A stretch of DNA of 64,000 nucleotides from Akkermansia muciniphila (lineage in GTDB: Bacteria; Verrucomicrobiota; Verrucomicrobiia; Verrucomicrobiales; Akkermansiaceae), in the NCBI GenBank assembly GCA_945890645.1, contig CAMDCV010000025.1:1-64000 (forward strand), in the 5' to 3' direction. Under the pieces are notes generated by a model that saw only the letters and a program-made list of their open reading frames with translations, was not told the origin of the DNA and made no database searches. Position numbers and translations under genes: made by a program. Every line of letters begins with the position of its first letter. Within the stretch, counting starts at the first letter, position 1. Shown piece by piece: positions 7,009 to 15,262 of the stretch.

Positions 7009-9255
7009 CTAGCTTTCCGCGCCCCAGAAATCTTCCATGCGGGTGCGGTAGCTTTCCACCGCCCGACTCCACTGCACGTGCATTTGTTCAAACGGTCGCG
7101 ACCATACATTCCGGTGCATTTGCAGCATCGCTTGGGCACTGTACATCACCTCGGCCATCTCGGTTTTGTTGAGGGAATCCGGTCCATCGCTGAGCCATTT
7201 TTCCATCAAGGGTTCCGGGAAATTTTCGGCATCAGCCTCTAACAAGGAAACGTGCACGCCATTGACGTAAGGATCTACCACAGCCGCGATCGCGCCTTCG
7301 CGCGCGGGGGCTTGTGCGGTGAGTGCAACATCCACCGCAGCTACGGCACCATCAGCCAAGCGGATGATTTCCGGGGGAAACAACTCCTCGGGGGTGGCCA
7401 GAATTTTGTGACGTTGCAGGGCGCGTCCATAGCGCGAGCGACTGGTCCAAACGGATACCACTGCTGCGAGCACGAGGCCTGCAAGGATGGGCGACATCCA
7501 GAGGAAAAACGACTGCCCCACGTACCACGCGAGAGCGGACCACGCGATGCCAATCACGATCGCAGGACCGTGATAGCGGATGGCTTCGAACCAAGTCGTG
7601 CCATCTGTTTCGCGTGTTTGATTGCCCCAGTTCACCGAGCGACCCAGCACCATGCCGAGCACCATCAGGGTGTGAGAGATCATGATCGATGGGGCTAAGA
7701 GCGCTGAAAGCATGGCCTCCATCAGCACGCCGACGGTGAGAGAAAACGTATTGCCAAAGCCCTTGCGTCGGCGCGGATGCAGCACAGTGCCGAGATAGGC
7801 CAGAATTTTGGGCGCGAACAATAGAATCAACACCATGCCCGCAAGATACCAAGCTTGCTCGGTGCCACTGAGACCCAGGTATTCACCAACGTAGCCTTCG
7901 TAGGGCAGTTGGCTGAGATTGCTGTTGCGGAAATCCCATGCCACCCATGTGCTGATCAGCAGGAACAGAAACCATACGGGGCTGCCGAGGTAGGCCATGA
8001 TGCCCATGAAAAGGTGAGCCCGGCTCGGAAACGGAAAGCCGCGCGCGAATACCAACCACAAGTGCTGCAAGTTCCCTTGGCACCAACGTCGATCGCGTTT
8101 CAGGTGATCGATCAAAGTGGGCGGCGCTTCCTCATAAGTGCCCTCCAGATCCCACGCCAGCCACACCTCCCAACCTGCCTTGACCATCAGCGCGGCCTCG
8201 ACAAAATCGTGACTCAGAATTTTTCCACCGAATGGTTCTTTCCCGGGCAAAGCCGGCAGTTCGCAGAATTCGGAAAAAGGCTTCACGCGGATCAAAGCAT
8301 TGTGCCCCCAGTAACTTCCTTGCCCGAGTTGCCAAAAATTCAACCCACGAATGAACAAAGGTCCATACAGGCGCATCGCGAATTGTTGCAAGCGGGTGAA
8401 CACTGATGAGCCACGGATCAACTTCGGCGGAGTTTGCAAAATCCCCAAGCGCGGGCTGGCATCCATGATGCGCGCCATCGAAACAATGTCGCGGCCTTCC
8501 ATCAAGCTATCGGCATCCAGCACCAGCATGCCCTCATAGCGTCCACCCCAGTTTTTCACAAACTCGCCAATATTGCCAGCCTTGCGGTTTTCATTGATGC
8601 GACGACGACGATAAAAAATCCGACCGAAGGCGTTGTGCTTGCGGCAGAGATTGGTCCATGCCACTTCTTCTTCGACCCACAAGTTTAATTGGGTGGTATC
8701 GCTGAGGATGAAAAAATCGAAATCTTGTAGACGACCGGTGGCTTCGATGGAGCGATAGATCGCCTCGACGCGCGCGCAGACTTTGACAATGTCCTCATTG
8801 TACACTGGCATCACCACTGCGTAGCGATAGGCAAGCGGGCCTTCTTGTTTTTCGGTGAGTCGGGTGATGCGCACCGAGCGCCAAGAAAACAACCAGTCCC
8901 ACACCCCTGCCAGTGCATGGAAAGTGCCTAACACCAACAAGCCATTGAGCAGCGCGAAAATGGCGAGAATCAGATAGTGCGAATTGTGAAAGCCCTGCCG
9001 ATCAAACAAATCCGCGAGCCACAGCACGGCGATAAGATTCACCAGCACCACGGAGCCGAAAAAAAACATCCGGCGCAAGGTCGTGCGGAATCGGCTCACG
9101 AGCACCGGCGCACAGGTCGGCGGCGAAATTTGCGGCGCTTTCTCCTGCTCATACAAACGCGTTGTCTTCGCGGCGGATATGTTAGCTTCCACGACATGCG
9201 AAAAATTCGCTTCTTCTGCGTGCGGAATTTCGGGGGTGGGTTCGTCGTTCTGCAT
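7009..9255 (-). CDS. opgH: glucans biosynthesis glucosyltransferase (OpgH/MdoH)
   Basis: 748-aa inner-membrane family-2 glycosyltransferase that polymerises UDP-glucose into the beta-1,2 backbone of osmoregulated periplasmic glucans. Two membrane helices lie near 63-82 and 93-115. The cytosolic catalytic domain shows VMPVYNED (148-155), DADS with metal-binding aspartates D247/D249, LSHDFVEAALM and the RRWCQGN motif. Several C-terminal membrane helices follow. It is about 100 aa shorter than the E. coli protein, mainly at the N-terminus. Translation begins 6 bases after the unknown gene X, which itself overlaps opgG, so the three form one operon. Confidence 0.93.
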   Translation of the reverse strand: MQNDEPTPEIPHAEEANFSHVVEANISAAKTTRLYEQEKAPQISPPTCAPVLVSRFRTTLRRMFFFGSVVLVNLIAVLWLADLFDRQGFHNSHYLILAIFALLNGLLVLGTFHALAGVWDWLFSWRSVRITRLTEKQEGPLAYRYAVVMPVYNEDIVKVCARVEAIYRSIEATGRLQDFDFFILSDTTQLNLWVEEEVAWTNLCRKHNAFGRIFYRRRRINENRKAGNIGEFVKNWGGRYEGMLVLDADSLMEGRDIVSMARIMDASPRLGILQTPPKLIRGSSVFTRLQQFAMRLYGPLFIRGLNFWQLGQGSYWGHNALIRVKPFSEFCELPALPGKEPFGGKILSHDFVEAALMVKAGWEVWLAWDLEGTYEEAPPTLIDHLKRDRRWCQGNLQHLWLVFARGFPFPSRAHLFMGIMAYLGSPVWFLFLLISTWVAWDFRNSNLSQLPYEGYVGEYLGLSGTEQAWYLAGMVLILLFAPKILAYLGTVLHPRRRKGFGNTFSLTVGVLMEAMLSALLAPSIMISHTLMVLGMVLGRSVNWGNQTRETDGTTWFEAIRYHGPAIVIGIAWSALAWYVGQSFFLWMSPILAGLVLAAVVSVWTSRSRYGRALQRHKILATPEELFPPEIIRLADGAVAAVDVALTAQAPAREGAIAAVVDPYVNGVHVSLLEADAENFPEPLMEKWLSDGPDSLNKTEMAEVMYSAQAMLQMHRNVWSRPFEQMHVQWSRAVESYRTRMEDFWGAES

Positions 9256-9261
9256 GCGCGA

Positions 9262-9852
9262 TTAGCCTTTCCAAATCAACCATCCGATCGTTGCCAATAG
9301 ACAAAAAATGCCGAGGTAGTACAACTTCTTCATCAGGGGACGACGCTCCATCATGCCGAACCACTGCGCGGCACCACTGCCCAACGCATTGAGTTCCAGC
9401 GGCTGCGGCGTCATTGTCAATGAGGCAAATTGGGGGCCAGCGGCAAAATACGACGAGCGCATTTTTTGCACGAATGGCTCGGGCCACGGAGCCTGGGTGA
9501 GAAACACCGGTTGCCACTTGCCCGGCATGTCCGCTAATAGCAAAGCCAGTCGTCCACGCGCTGCCAAGCGGTTGTCTTGCAGCTCGACGTCCAATACATT
9601 GGAAGTCCAGTCCGCCACGGCTTTGAGCGTTTCTTCCATCGCCAAGATGCGGGGGGCTTTTTGCGGCTCTTGCGCTTGGCGGTCGGAGGCACGAAACAAA
9701 ATCGCCCGCACCATGTCAGCCACCAGCAGACGATTGCGCAACTGCAGTGCGCGCAAATAACACTCCACAGAAATGTATGCTTCCTCCCACTCGGCGAGTT
9801 CGGACTCGCTGAGAGGACGCAGCGAACTTATGGCTGGATTCGGTATACCCAT
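9262..9852 (-). CDS. tail-anchored hypothetical protein between opgG and opgH
   Basis: 196-aa protein that I do not recognise. It is mostly hydrophilic and helical, with a single hydrophobic segment at the extreme C-terminus (KLYYLGIFCLLATIGWLIWKG), so it looks tail-anchored with the bulk in the cytoplasm. The ATG at 9852 (MGIPNPAIS) overlaps the end of opgG by 25 bases; an upstream ATG at 9891 would overlap further. The tight packing implies translational coupling with both glucan genes and a role in glucan synthesis or its regulation. Proteobacterial opgGH operons usually lack such a gene. Confidence 0.75.
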   Translation of the reverse strand: MGIPNPAISSLRPLSESELAEWEEAYISVECYLRALQLRNRLLVADMVRAILFRASDRQAQEPQKAPRILAMEETLKAVADWTSNVLDVELQDNRLAARGRLALLLADMPGKWQPVFLTQAPWPEPFVQKMRSSYFAAGPQFASLTMTPQPLELNALGSGAAQWFGMMERRPLMKKLYYLGIFCLLATIGWLIWKG

Positions 9853-11378
9853 GTCTCGGTGAGAAAATCTTCGCCTTTTTTCAGGCTGCAACGCATTTCC
9901 GCTGGACCAATGTCGGCCATCTTACCGCCCTCCACGGCGGGAGCGAGTAGGAAACTGACACGCCAACGACCACCTTCCATTTGCTGTACGTTAGAGAATT
10001 TGATCTTCAGCGCTTTGGCGGCATCGCCACAAATTTCGATCACGGGCTGCAGCTCGGACGCCTCTTTGATTTGATCCAACTGACCGCCACTGAACTCGAC
10101 GATCATCGTGCGCTGATCCGGCTCCCACTCGTGCACACCTGTGCGGGTGGCGACGACGTGACCACCAGCGTCGGCAATGTCTTCGCTCAGTGTCCAGCGC
10201 TGTTTATAGGAAAACTCATAGCGTTGACCGGGCTGGGGCGTTTCATCCGGCACCCAGGTGGCGACGATGTTATCGTCGAGCTCACGCACTGTCGGAATTT
10301 CCATCAACATCACCTTGCCCTTGCCCCAGTCATTGGTCGGCTCAATCCACACCGAGGGGCGCAGGTGGTAGGCGGCTTCACCATCTTCATACGCGGCGAA
10401 GCGGCGGTCGCGCTGCGCGAGACCGAAGCCCTTAACTTGATCCGCAGAGAAAAAGCTGAAGTCGAGACGTCCGCTATCGTTCGCGATCGGACGCCAGACT
10501 TTTTCGCCACTCGCCATGTGAATCGCAAGGCCATCGGAGTCGTGCACTTCGGGGCGGAAGTCGTCGAAGCGACGCTTCGAATTTTCGCCAAACCAATACA
10601 TGCTGGAAAGGGGAGCCACGCCGAAACGTTTCACCGCCTTACGCGGATACAATAATGCTTTGACTTCCATCATCGTATCGTCGCCCGGTGTGATGCGGAT
10701 GCGATACGCACCGGCGACCGAAGGGCTATCCATCAGAGCAAACAATTCGACGTGGCTGTCATCGGGCTTCGGCTTGCCGAGCCAGAACTCCGTAAAACGG
10801 GGAAATTCTTCCGGCACACCTTCGGCACCGGTATCGATCGCCAGACCACGCGCCGAGAGACCGTAGCGTGTGTTTCTGCCCAGTGCGCGCCAGTAGCTGG
10901 CACCTTGGAAGACCGCTACCTCATCGATCACGCCCTTGCCGTGGAAATCATTGATGATCTTAAATCCCGCATAGCCGGAGTCACCTTTTTCTTCCGTGTG
11001 ATCGCCAATCAGCGGACCGTACTCAAAATAATTTTGCGAGAAACGGATTTCCTGGCGATGCGTGTCTGTGAATTCATGTAAGATTACCGGCTCGCGGAAC
11101 AGGTAGCCCGGATGAAAAAACTGCGCACGGAATTTTCCTGGATCGGGCGCCCAGAGCGAGCGGTCTTGACGGAAACGGATGTCACGATACTGATCGTAGC
11201 TGAGGCTCTTCATCCAGCCCGGCAAGGCTTCCTTGTCCACGGCGACGTATTCCTTGAGTGCAAGATTTTTCGCCATTTCCTCGATCTTCCCAAAGGAGAG
11301 ATCGTCCCGTTCCCACGCATGGAGACTCACGGTCAAAAGGCAGACAACACCAAGGGGAATAACAAGTTGTGACAACAT
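9828..11378 (-). CDS. opgG: periplasmic glucan biosynthesis protein OpgG/MdoG
   Basis: 516-aa periplasmic protein required with OpgH for branched osmoregulated glucans. It has an N-terminal signal peptide (LVIPLGVVCLLTVSLHA, cleaved near residue 21). The family hallmarks follow: SYDQYRDIRFR near the start, FEYGPLIGDHTEEKGDSG, and MYWFGENSKRRFDDFRPEVH, with the glycine/aromatic-rich carbohydrate-binding core and a C-terminal Ig-like domain ending at RCSLKKGEDFLTETW. Length is normal. First gene of the opgG-X-opgH operon. Confidence 0.93.
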   Translation of the reverse strand: MLSQLVIPLGVVCLLTVSLHAWERDDLSFGKIEEMAKNLALKEYVAVDKEALPGWMKSLSYDQYRDIRFRQDRSLWAPDPGKFRAQFFHPGYLFREPVILHEFTDTHRQEIRFSQNYFEYGPLIGDHTEEKGDSGYAGFKIINDFHGKGVIDEVAVFQGASYWRALGRNTRYGLSARGLAIDTGAEGVPEEFPRFTEFWLGKPKPDDSHVELFALMDSPSVAGAYRIRITPGDDTMMEVKALLYPRKAVKRFGVAPLSSMYWFGENSKRRFDDFRPEVHDSDGLAIHMASGEKVWRPIANDSGRLDFSFFSADQVKGFGLAQRDRRFAAYEDGEAAYHLRPSVWIEPTNDWGKGKVMLMEIPTVRELDDNIVATWVPDETPQPGQRYEFSYKQRWTLSEDIADAGGHVVATRTGVHEWEPDQRTMIVEFSGGQLDQIKEASELQPVIEICGDAAKALKIKFSNVQQMEGGRWRVSFLLAPAVEGGKMADIGPAEMRCSLKKGEDFLTETWVYRIQP

Positions 11379-11805
11379 ATTGTGGCAAGTAAAGTGGCAA
11401 AACCAAGCACCAAGGTCAAGCGAATGCTTTTAAGACTGGAGGACAGGCTTCAAAAACGTGGCGGAGGCGTCTCGCCTCCCTGCCTCGGCAAAAATGGAAA
11501 TCAGGGGTCAGTAGACAAATCAAAAATCCAACGTCAAGAGCATGTCCGTTGAACTCTTGGCGAAGTCGGAGCATCAACTTGTCCTTCCATAGCCGAGTGG
11601 CGACGGCGGATTGTCAATCAATGGGGAGAAAAAAGACCGCTGCGCTCACAGACATAAGACATAAGAAAAATTACTCGAGTATCACGATGCTGAAAACCAC
11701 ATAATTAGGAGATTGCGTGAGGCGCTGCCTCTATATGAGCACACTCGACTCACGAAAATCCTTGCAATTATAAAGGATTTTGAGTTTTAACTATCGTTGA
11801 AAACA
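11379..11805. other. intergenic region with palindrome and mobile-element-like debris
   Basis: About 430 bases with no convincing gene. It contains the perfect small palindrome GGAGGCGTCTCGCCTCC at about 11463-11479, a stretch (11502-11530) resembling the AT-rich direct-repeat sequence often left around REP/RAYT-type elements, a doubled AGACATAAG at about 11648-11665, and from 11715 the repeat shared with 51072. The divergent promoter of opgG should lie near 11390-11440, but no clear -35/-10 pair is seen. Confidence 0.5.
11715..11790 (+). repeat. dispersed 5' repeat, copy 1
   Basis: Homologous to 51072-51150. Two identical 11-mers, GCGTGAGGCGC (11715-11725) and AAAATCCTTGC (11755-11765), are separated by 29 bases here and 30 in the other copy, and similarity continues to about 11790. 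The 5' part holds a small hairpin GAGGC-GCT-GCCTC. In both places it lies upstream of an AT-rich orphan gene in the same orientation. It may be a mobile repeat or a leader carried with these genes. Confidence 0.65.
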
Positions 11806-12132
11806 ATGAGACCCAAATTTGACCACGAAGAAGAGTATCTTGTAGCATATTACCGACAATATAAAAAGTCGAGCAGGCAACGCAGCATTGTTCAAGAGGC
11901 AATAACAGTAGCGGTCGGAGCGGCGTTTTTCGCCTTGGGTTACATTAAGAATGACGTCACTTGGTCGATCATTGGATTCGGACTCGTAGCGTATTTGGCA
12001 TTGAAAGGCCTGATCTCAGGCACACGATACAACGGAGTTATGTCGAGTATTATTGAGAAGTATGAAGACGCCTTGCAGGCCGAGGACAAAAGGAACCCCG
12101 CCAAACATGACAGCACATCCAACGAGGGGTAA
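11806..12132 (+). CDS. small membrane protein of AT-rich island
   Basis: 108-aa protein I do not recognise. It has a basic, hydrophilic N-terminus (FDHEEEYLVAYYRQYKKSSR), two hydrophobic segments around residues 30-45 and 50-68 (AITVAVGAAFFALGYIK; WSIIGFGLVAYLALKGLISG), and a charged C-terminal helix. The start is the ATG at 11806; an in-frame TTG lies nine bases upstream. The last codons and the stop lie inside attC-like repeat copy B, so the gene end is formed by the repeat. Base composition is lower in GC than the adjoining opgG. Confidence 0.6.
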   Translation: MRPKFDHEEEYLVAYYRQYKKSSRQRSIVQEAITVAVGAAFFALGYIKNDVTWSIIGFGLVAYLALKGLISGTRYNGVMSSIIEKYEDALQAEDKRNPAKHDSTSNEG

Positions 12133-12188
12133 AGTCTCAATTTGAATTCGGGCTTCCTTTCCCGCCCAGGAAGAGCTAAGCATTCTGT
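12115..12188 (+). repeat. attC-like dispersed repeat, copy B
   Basis: Related to the copies at 1017 and 52417. The 24-bp core at 12134-12157 is identical to copy A, and similarity continues rightward through CCCGCC and GCTA to CATTCTG. The left arm retains only CATCCAACG and overlaps the coding end of the preceding gene. The stem is therefore degenerate. It separates the two AT-rich genes of this island and is oriented like the other copies. Confidence 0.6.
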
Positions 12189-12199
12189 AAAGAAATTTG

Positions 12200-12457
12200 A
12201 TGCTTATAACTCAATACTCGACCGTAAAAATAGTAGCTCTTCATCGCAAATTCAATGAGGTGAATGTGCAGAGAGGTTTCGACAGACGACTCCCTCAAAT
12301 TGGGGACTTGGCAACTGTGGTGGAAGTCTATCGCTCGCCGACGCTAGGGTACGAGCTTGAATGCAGTAATTCTGACGGCACGACTGAATGGCTAATTACA
12401 TTTTCTCCCGGGGACGCTGAGCTCGAAGTCGTTCCACAGCCTGATGAAGTAGGATAA
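12200..12457 (+). CDS. DUF4926-like small protein
   Basis: 85-aa soluble protein. The pattern of a short N-terminal strand (STVKIV), an RLPQIGDLATVVEVY core and a C-terminal FSPGDAELEVVP resembles DUF4926, a family of small proteins that adopt an SH3-like barrel and often sit beside toxin, immunity or cassette genes. The function of the family is unknown. The ATG at 12200 follows repeat copy B by 12 bases. The low-GC neighbours and lack of a clear operon fit an acquired gene. Confidence 0.65.
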   Translation: MLITQYSTVKIVALHRKFNEVNVQRGFDRRLPQIGDLATVVEVYRSPTLGYELECSNSDGTTEWLITFSPGDAELEVVPQPDEVG

Positions 12458-12555
12458 TTATAGCAAAACTAAAGGTATAACACCTGATGAGTATCGCCGC
12501 CCATTAACTTTTGAATTACTTGTCATTTTACCACTACATTTACCGTCACCAAAAA

Positions 12556-12951
12556 ATGAATACCCGCAAACGAACATTGATCCGCATTTGGGTTGCTGTG
12601 TATTTGGGCATCATCGCGCTTGGCTACACATATGGACTGCAGATTATCATTTTCCCAATCCTTATCGTTTTAGCAGTTCCGCCAACCATAATGCATAGTG
12701 TCGCTTGTTCGAGAGTTGTACGTAGAGCAAAGTCTTGTCATCCGGAGGAGTGGAAGAAAGTTGGTGGCGCTCTTCAACAAAGGTATTTTCTCTTTGATCG
12801 AAGAGACTTTGGTGATGAAGTTATTGCGCATCATAAGCGCGACTTGCGCTGGTGGTTGAATGCTGGTGCCGTTAGTATTTCACTGTATTTGCCGACTTTA
12901 TTCACAATCGCTTATTTCGCGAAAATTCATGCAGCACAAGTCGCGCCGTGA
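12556..12951 (+). CDS. hypothetical membrane protein of AT-rich island
   Basis: 131-aa protein not assigned to a family. Two adjacent hydrophobic segments (about residues 9-27 and 28-45) follow a basic N-terminus MNTRKRTLIR. A central soluble part contains CHPEEWKKVGGALQQRYFLF, and a third hydrophobic segment lies near 106-125. The ATG at 12556 was preferred over the upstream start of the open frame because the extra 15 residues are not protein-like. Low GC. The stop at 12949-12951 overlaps a possible GTG start of the next gene. Confidence 0.6.
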   Translation: MNTRKRTLIRIWVAVYLGIIALGYTYGLQIIIFPILIVLAVPPTIMHSVACSRVVRRAKSCHPEEWKKVGGALQQRYFLFDRRDFGDEVIAHHKRDLRWWLNAGAVSISLYLPTLFTIAYFAKIHAAQVAP

Positions 12952-13007
12952 ATTCGTTTAGTTTCGATGCCTCCCCTCTCTTCCTTCGCCTGAACAACTC
13001 CGCGACC

Positions 13008-13202
13008 ATGCCCATTCTTGAACTATTAATTGCCATCGCCCGCTTGCCCTATGAGGCAGGCAAACAACTGGATGAGGCCTCCGGGGTGGGGCAATCGGAA
13101 TGGGATCGCAAGTCTCGACGGTTTTGGAAGTGGTTTGCTTGGATTGCGACAGCGATCCTCATCGGGATCCCTTTATTCCTGTGGCTCTTGTGGCTACTTT
13201 AA
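13008..13202 (+). CDS. small tail-anchored hypothetical protein
   Basis: 64-aa protein with an amphipathic N-terminus (MPILELLIAIARLPYEAG), a basic middle (SEWDRKSRRFWKWF) and a C-terminal membrane segment (WIATAILIGIPLFLWLLWLL). The ATG at 13008 is chosen; an in-frame GTG at 12948 would add 20 residues and overlap the previous gene by 4 bases. No family recognised. It lies at the end of the AT-rich island, just before the conserved DUF1549 gene. Confidence 0.5.
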   Translation: MPILELLIAIARLPYEAGKQLDEASGVGQSEWDRKSRRFWKWFAWIATAILIGIPLFLWLLWLL

Positions 13203-13327
13203 GCGCATTAACAAGTAGATCACATTAATACGAAGGAAAAGCACCTCTCTCCCGCGAGGAATCGCTCGTTGTGGCTCCTCAATTATCTGATTGACGCCAC
13301 CGGCCTGTAGGGTATCTTTTTCAATCT

Positions 13328-15223
13328 ATGAAACCCATTGCATTGTGCCTTGCTTTGTTGCCTGGGCTGCTGACTGCCGCTGACTCACCAGGGCACGCGG
13401 AAGACTTGGCGACCTTGAAAAAAGCTGCGCTAAAGATCGACCAAGCGGTGGCGAATTTCTATCGGCAAAAAAAATTGCCCGTGCCCTCGGTGACGGACGA
13501 TGCCACGTTCTTGCGTCGTGCCTTTCTCGTGAGTGTGGGGCGCATCCCGACGATTGAAGAAGCACGCGCGTTTTTGGAGATCGATGAGGCAAGCAAGCGT
13601 GAGGAGCTGGTGCATTATCTTTTGCAATCAAAAGGGCATTCCAGCCACATGACCAACTGGGCCTTCGACTTGTTGCGTCTGGCCGATGGTCGTACGGGCA
13701 CCTCCGCGAGCAATGAACCGTATCGCCACTGGGTGCGCACCGCGATGACGGAAAACATGCCGTGGGATCGCTTTGCGAGCACCTTGTTGTCGGCCGAGGG
13801 CGATGGCTGGGATCCGAAGACAGCAGCGGTGGGTTATTACACGCGCGATCGCGGCATGCCGCTCGATAATTTGGCCAATTCGATGCGCATCTTTCTTGGG
13901 TCGCGTATGGAGTGCGCCCAGTGCCACGATGACCCCTTTGGTGAAACCGAGCGACATGATTTTTATCAGCTCGCGGCATTTACGCACGGGCAGGACACGC
14001 TGAAGCAAAAGTACATGGCGCCGTTGTGGAGTGAACTGCGTGATGATAGGCGGGCGATGGGGCCGGACTACAACATTGCCCAGATCATGTGGGACAAAGT
14101 TTATGGCATGAGTCTTTCCGGCGGTGGCACGGGGCGTATCAGCTTGCCCTCTGATTACCAATACCGCGATGCCGATCCCGGTGAAATGGTTGGCGCGAAA
14201 ACTCCCTTCGGCAAGTCCGTGCGGATGTCCGATAAAAAGGATGAAGAGGAAGGCCGCAAGCTTTTCGCTGAGTGGGTGACGACCAAAAACCCCGAGCAAT
14301 TTCCTTCGGTGATCGCGAACCGCATGTGGAAGCGCATCATGGGCAAGGGCTTCTATGAGCCGGTGGATGAATTCATTCCCGCCAAGAGCACGCAGTCGCC
14401 GGAGTTGATGGCGCACCTCGTGCAAACGATGATTGATCTGAAGTATGACCTGCGTGATTTCCAGCACGTTCTCATGCTCACGAAAACCTTCCAGTTTGCC
14501 ACCAACCCGAATGCTTCCACCGTGGAAACGGGCGATGACTTCCATGGTCGCAAGATTGAGCGGCTCACGTCCGAGCAAATCTGGGATTCGCTCATCACTC
14601 TCGCCGGCGGTGACCCGGATCTGAAACCAACCCGCACGTTGGATGATCGCATCTATCTGAATGGACGTCCTGTGCTCGTTGGAAAAAAAACCATGCCACA
14701 ACTGTCAAAAGAAGTATTAGCGCTGAATTCCGAAAAAGAAGTGCGCGATTATTTTGCCAAATTTGCGGCGGATATCAAAAGCGGCGGCGGCGGTGGAAAA
14801 CAAGGTGATTCGATGATGATGAACACCGTGCAAACCTACAACGTTAACGCTCAAGTGCGCGCCTCGGAGCTACCATCCCCCGCACCACGCTCGCATTTTC
14901 TCTATCTCTTCGGCCAATCCGAACGCGATGTCGTCGAGGCTTCGAGCCGTGAGCCAAACGTCGGCCAAGTGCTCTCGCTTATGAACGGCTTCGTGCAGCG
15001 CCAATTGGTCAACAATCCAGACGCACACCTCTACAAAGGCTTAAAAGGCGCAAAAACGCCGGAAGAAACGATACGTCGTATTTATGTAGCCATTCTCAAT
15101 CGTCCGCCGAACCCGCAGGAAATGGTTTGGATGAAAGAGGAAATCGAAGCCTCGGGCGAGCTCGGCATCCGCAATATCGTTTCCGCCCTTGTCATGTCCT
15201 CCGAATTTTTGTTCCTCCAATAA
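13328..15223 (+). CDS. DUF1549/DUF1553 domain secreted protein
   Basis: 631-aa protein of the type abundant in Planctomycetes and Verrucomicrobia. It begins with a signal peptide (IALCLALLPGLLTAADS). The DUF1549 part (about 50-230) carries FLRRAFLVSVGRIPT and a haem-like motif CAQCH at 196-200 followed by DDPF. The DUF1553 part (about 310-620) contains FPSVIANRMWKRIMGKGF and the C-terminal RRIYVAILNRPPNPQE. A glycine run (GGGGGK) lies in between. The biochemical role is not established; these proteins are always found next to DUF1501 genes, as here. Confidence 0.88.
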   Translation: MKPIALCLALLPGLLTAADSPGHAEDLATLKKAALKIDQAVANFYRQKKLPVPSVTDDATFLRRAFLVSVGRIPTIEEARAFLEIDEASKREELVHYLLQSKGHSSHMTNWAFDLLRLADGRTGTSASNEPYRHWVRTAMTENMPWDRFASTLLSAEGDGWDPKTAAVGYYTRDRGMPLDNLANSMRIFLGSRMECAQCHDDPFGETERHDFYQLAAFTHGQDTLKQKYMAPLWSELRDDRRAMGPDYNIAQIMWDKVYGMSLSGGGTGRISLPSDYQYRDADPGEMVGAKTPFGKSVRMSDKKDEEEGRKLFAEWVTTKNPEQFPSVIANRMWKRIMGKGFYEPVDEFIPAKSTQSPELMAHLVQTMIDLKYDLRDFQHVLMLTKTFQFATNPNASTVETGDDFHGRKIERLTSEQIWDSLITLAGGDPDLKPTRTLDDRIYLNGRPVLVGKKTMPQLSKEVLALNSEKEVRDYFAKFAADIKSGGGGGKQGDSMMMNTVQTYNVNAQVRASELPSPAPRSHFLYLFGQSERDVVEASSREPNVGQVLSLMNGFVQRQLVNNPDAHLYKGLKGAKTPEETIRRIYVAILNRPPNPQEMVWMKEEIEASGELGIRNIVSALVMSSEFLFLQ

Positions 15224-15262
15224 TCTCATCCCTTCGCATCACCCACTTACCCACTTGATCCG

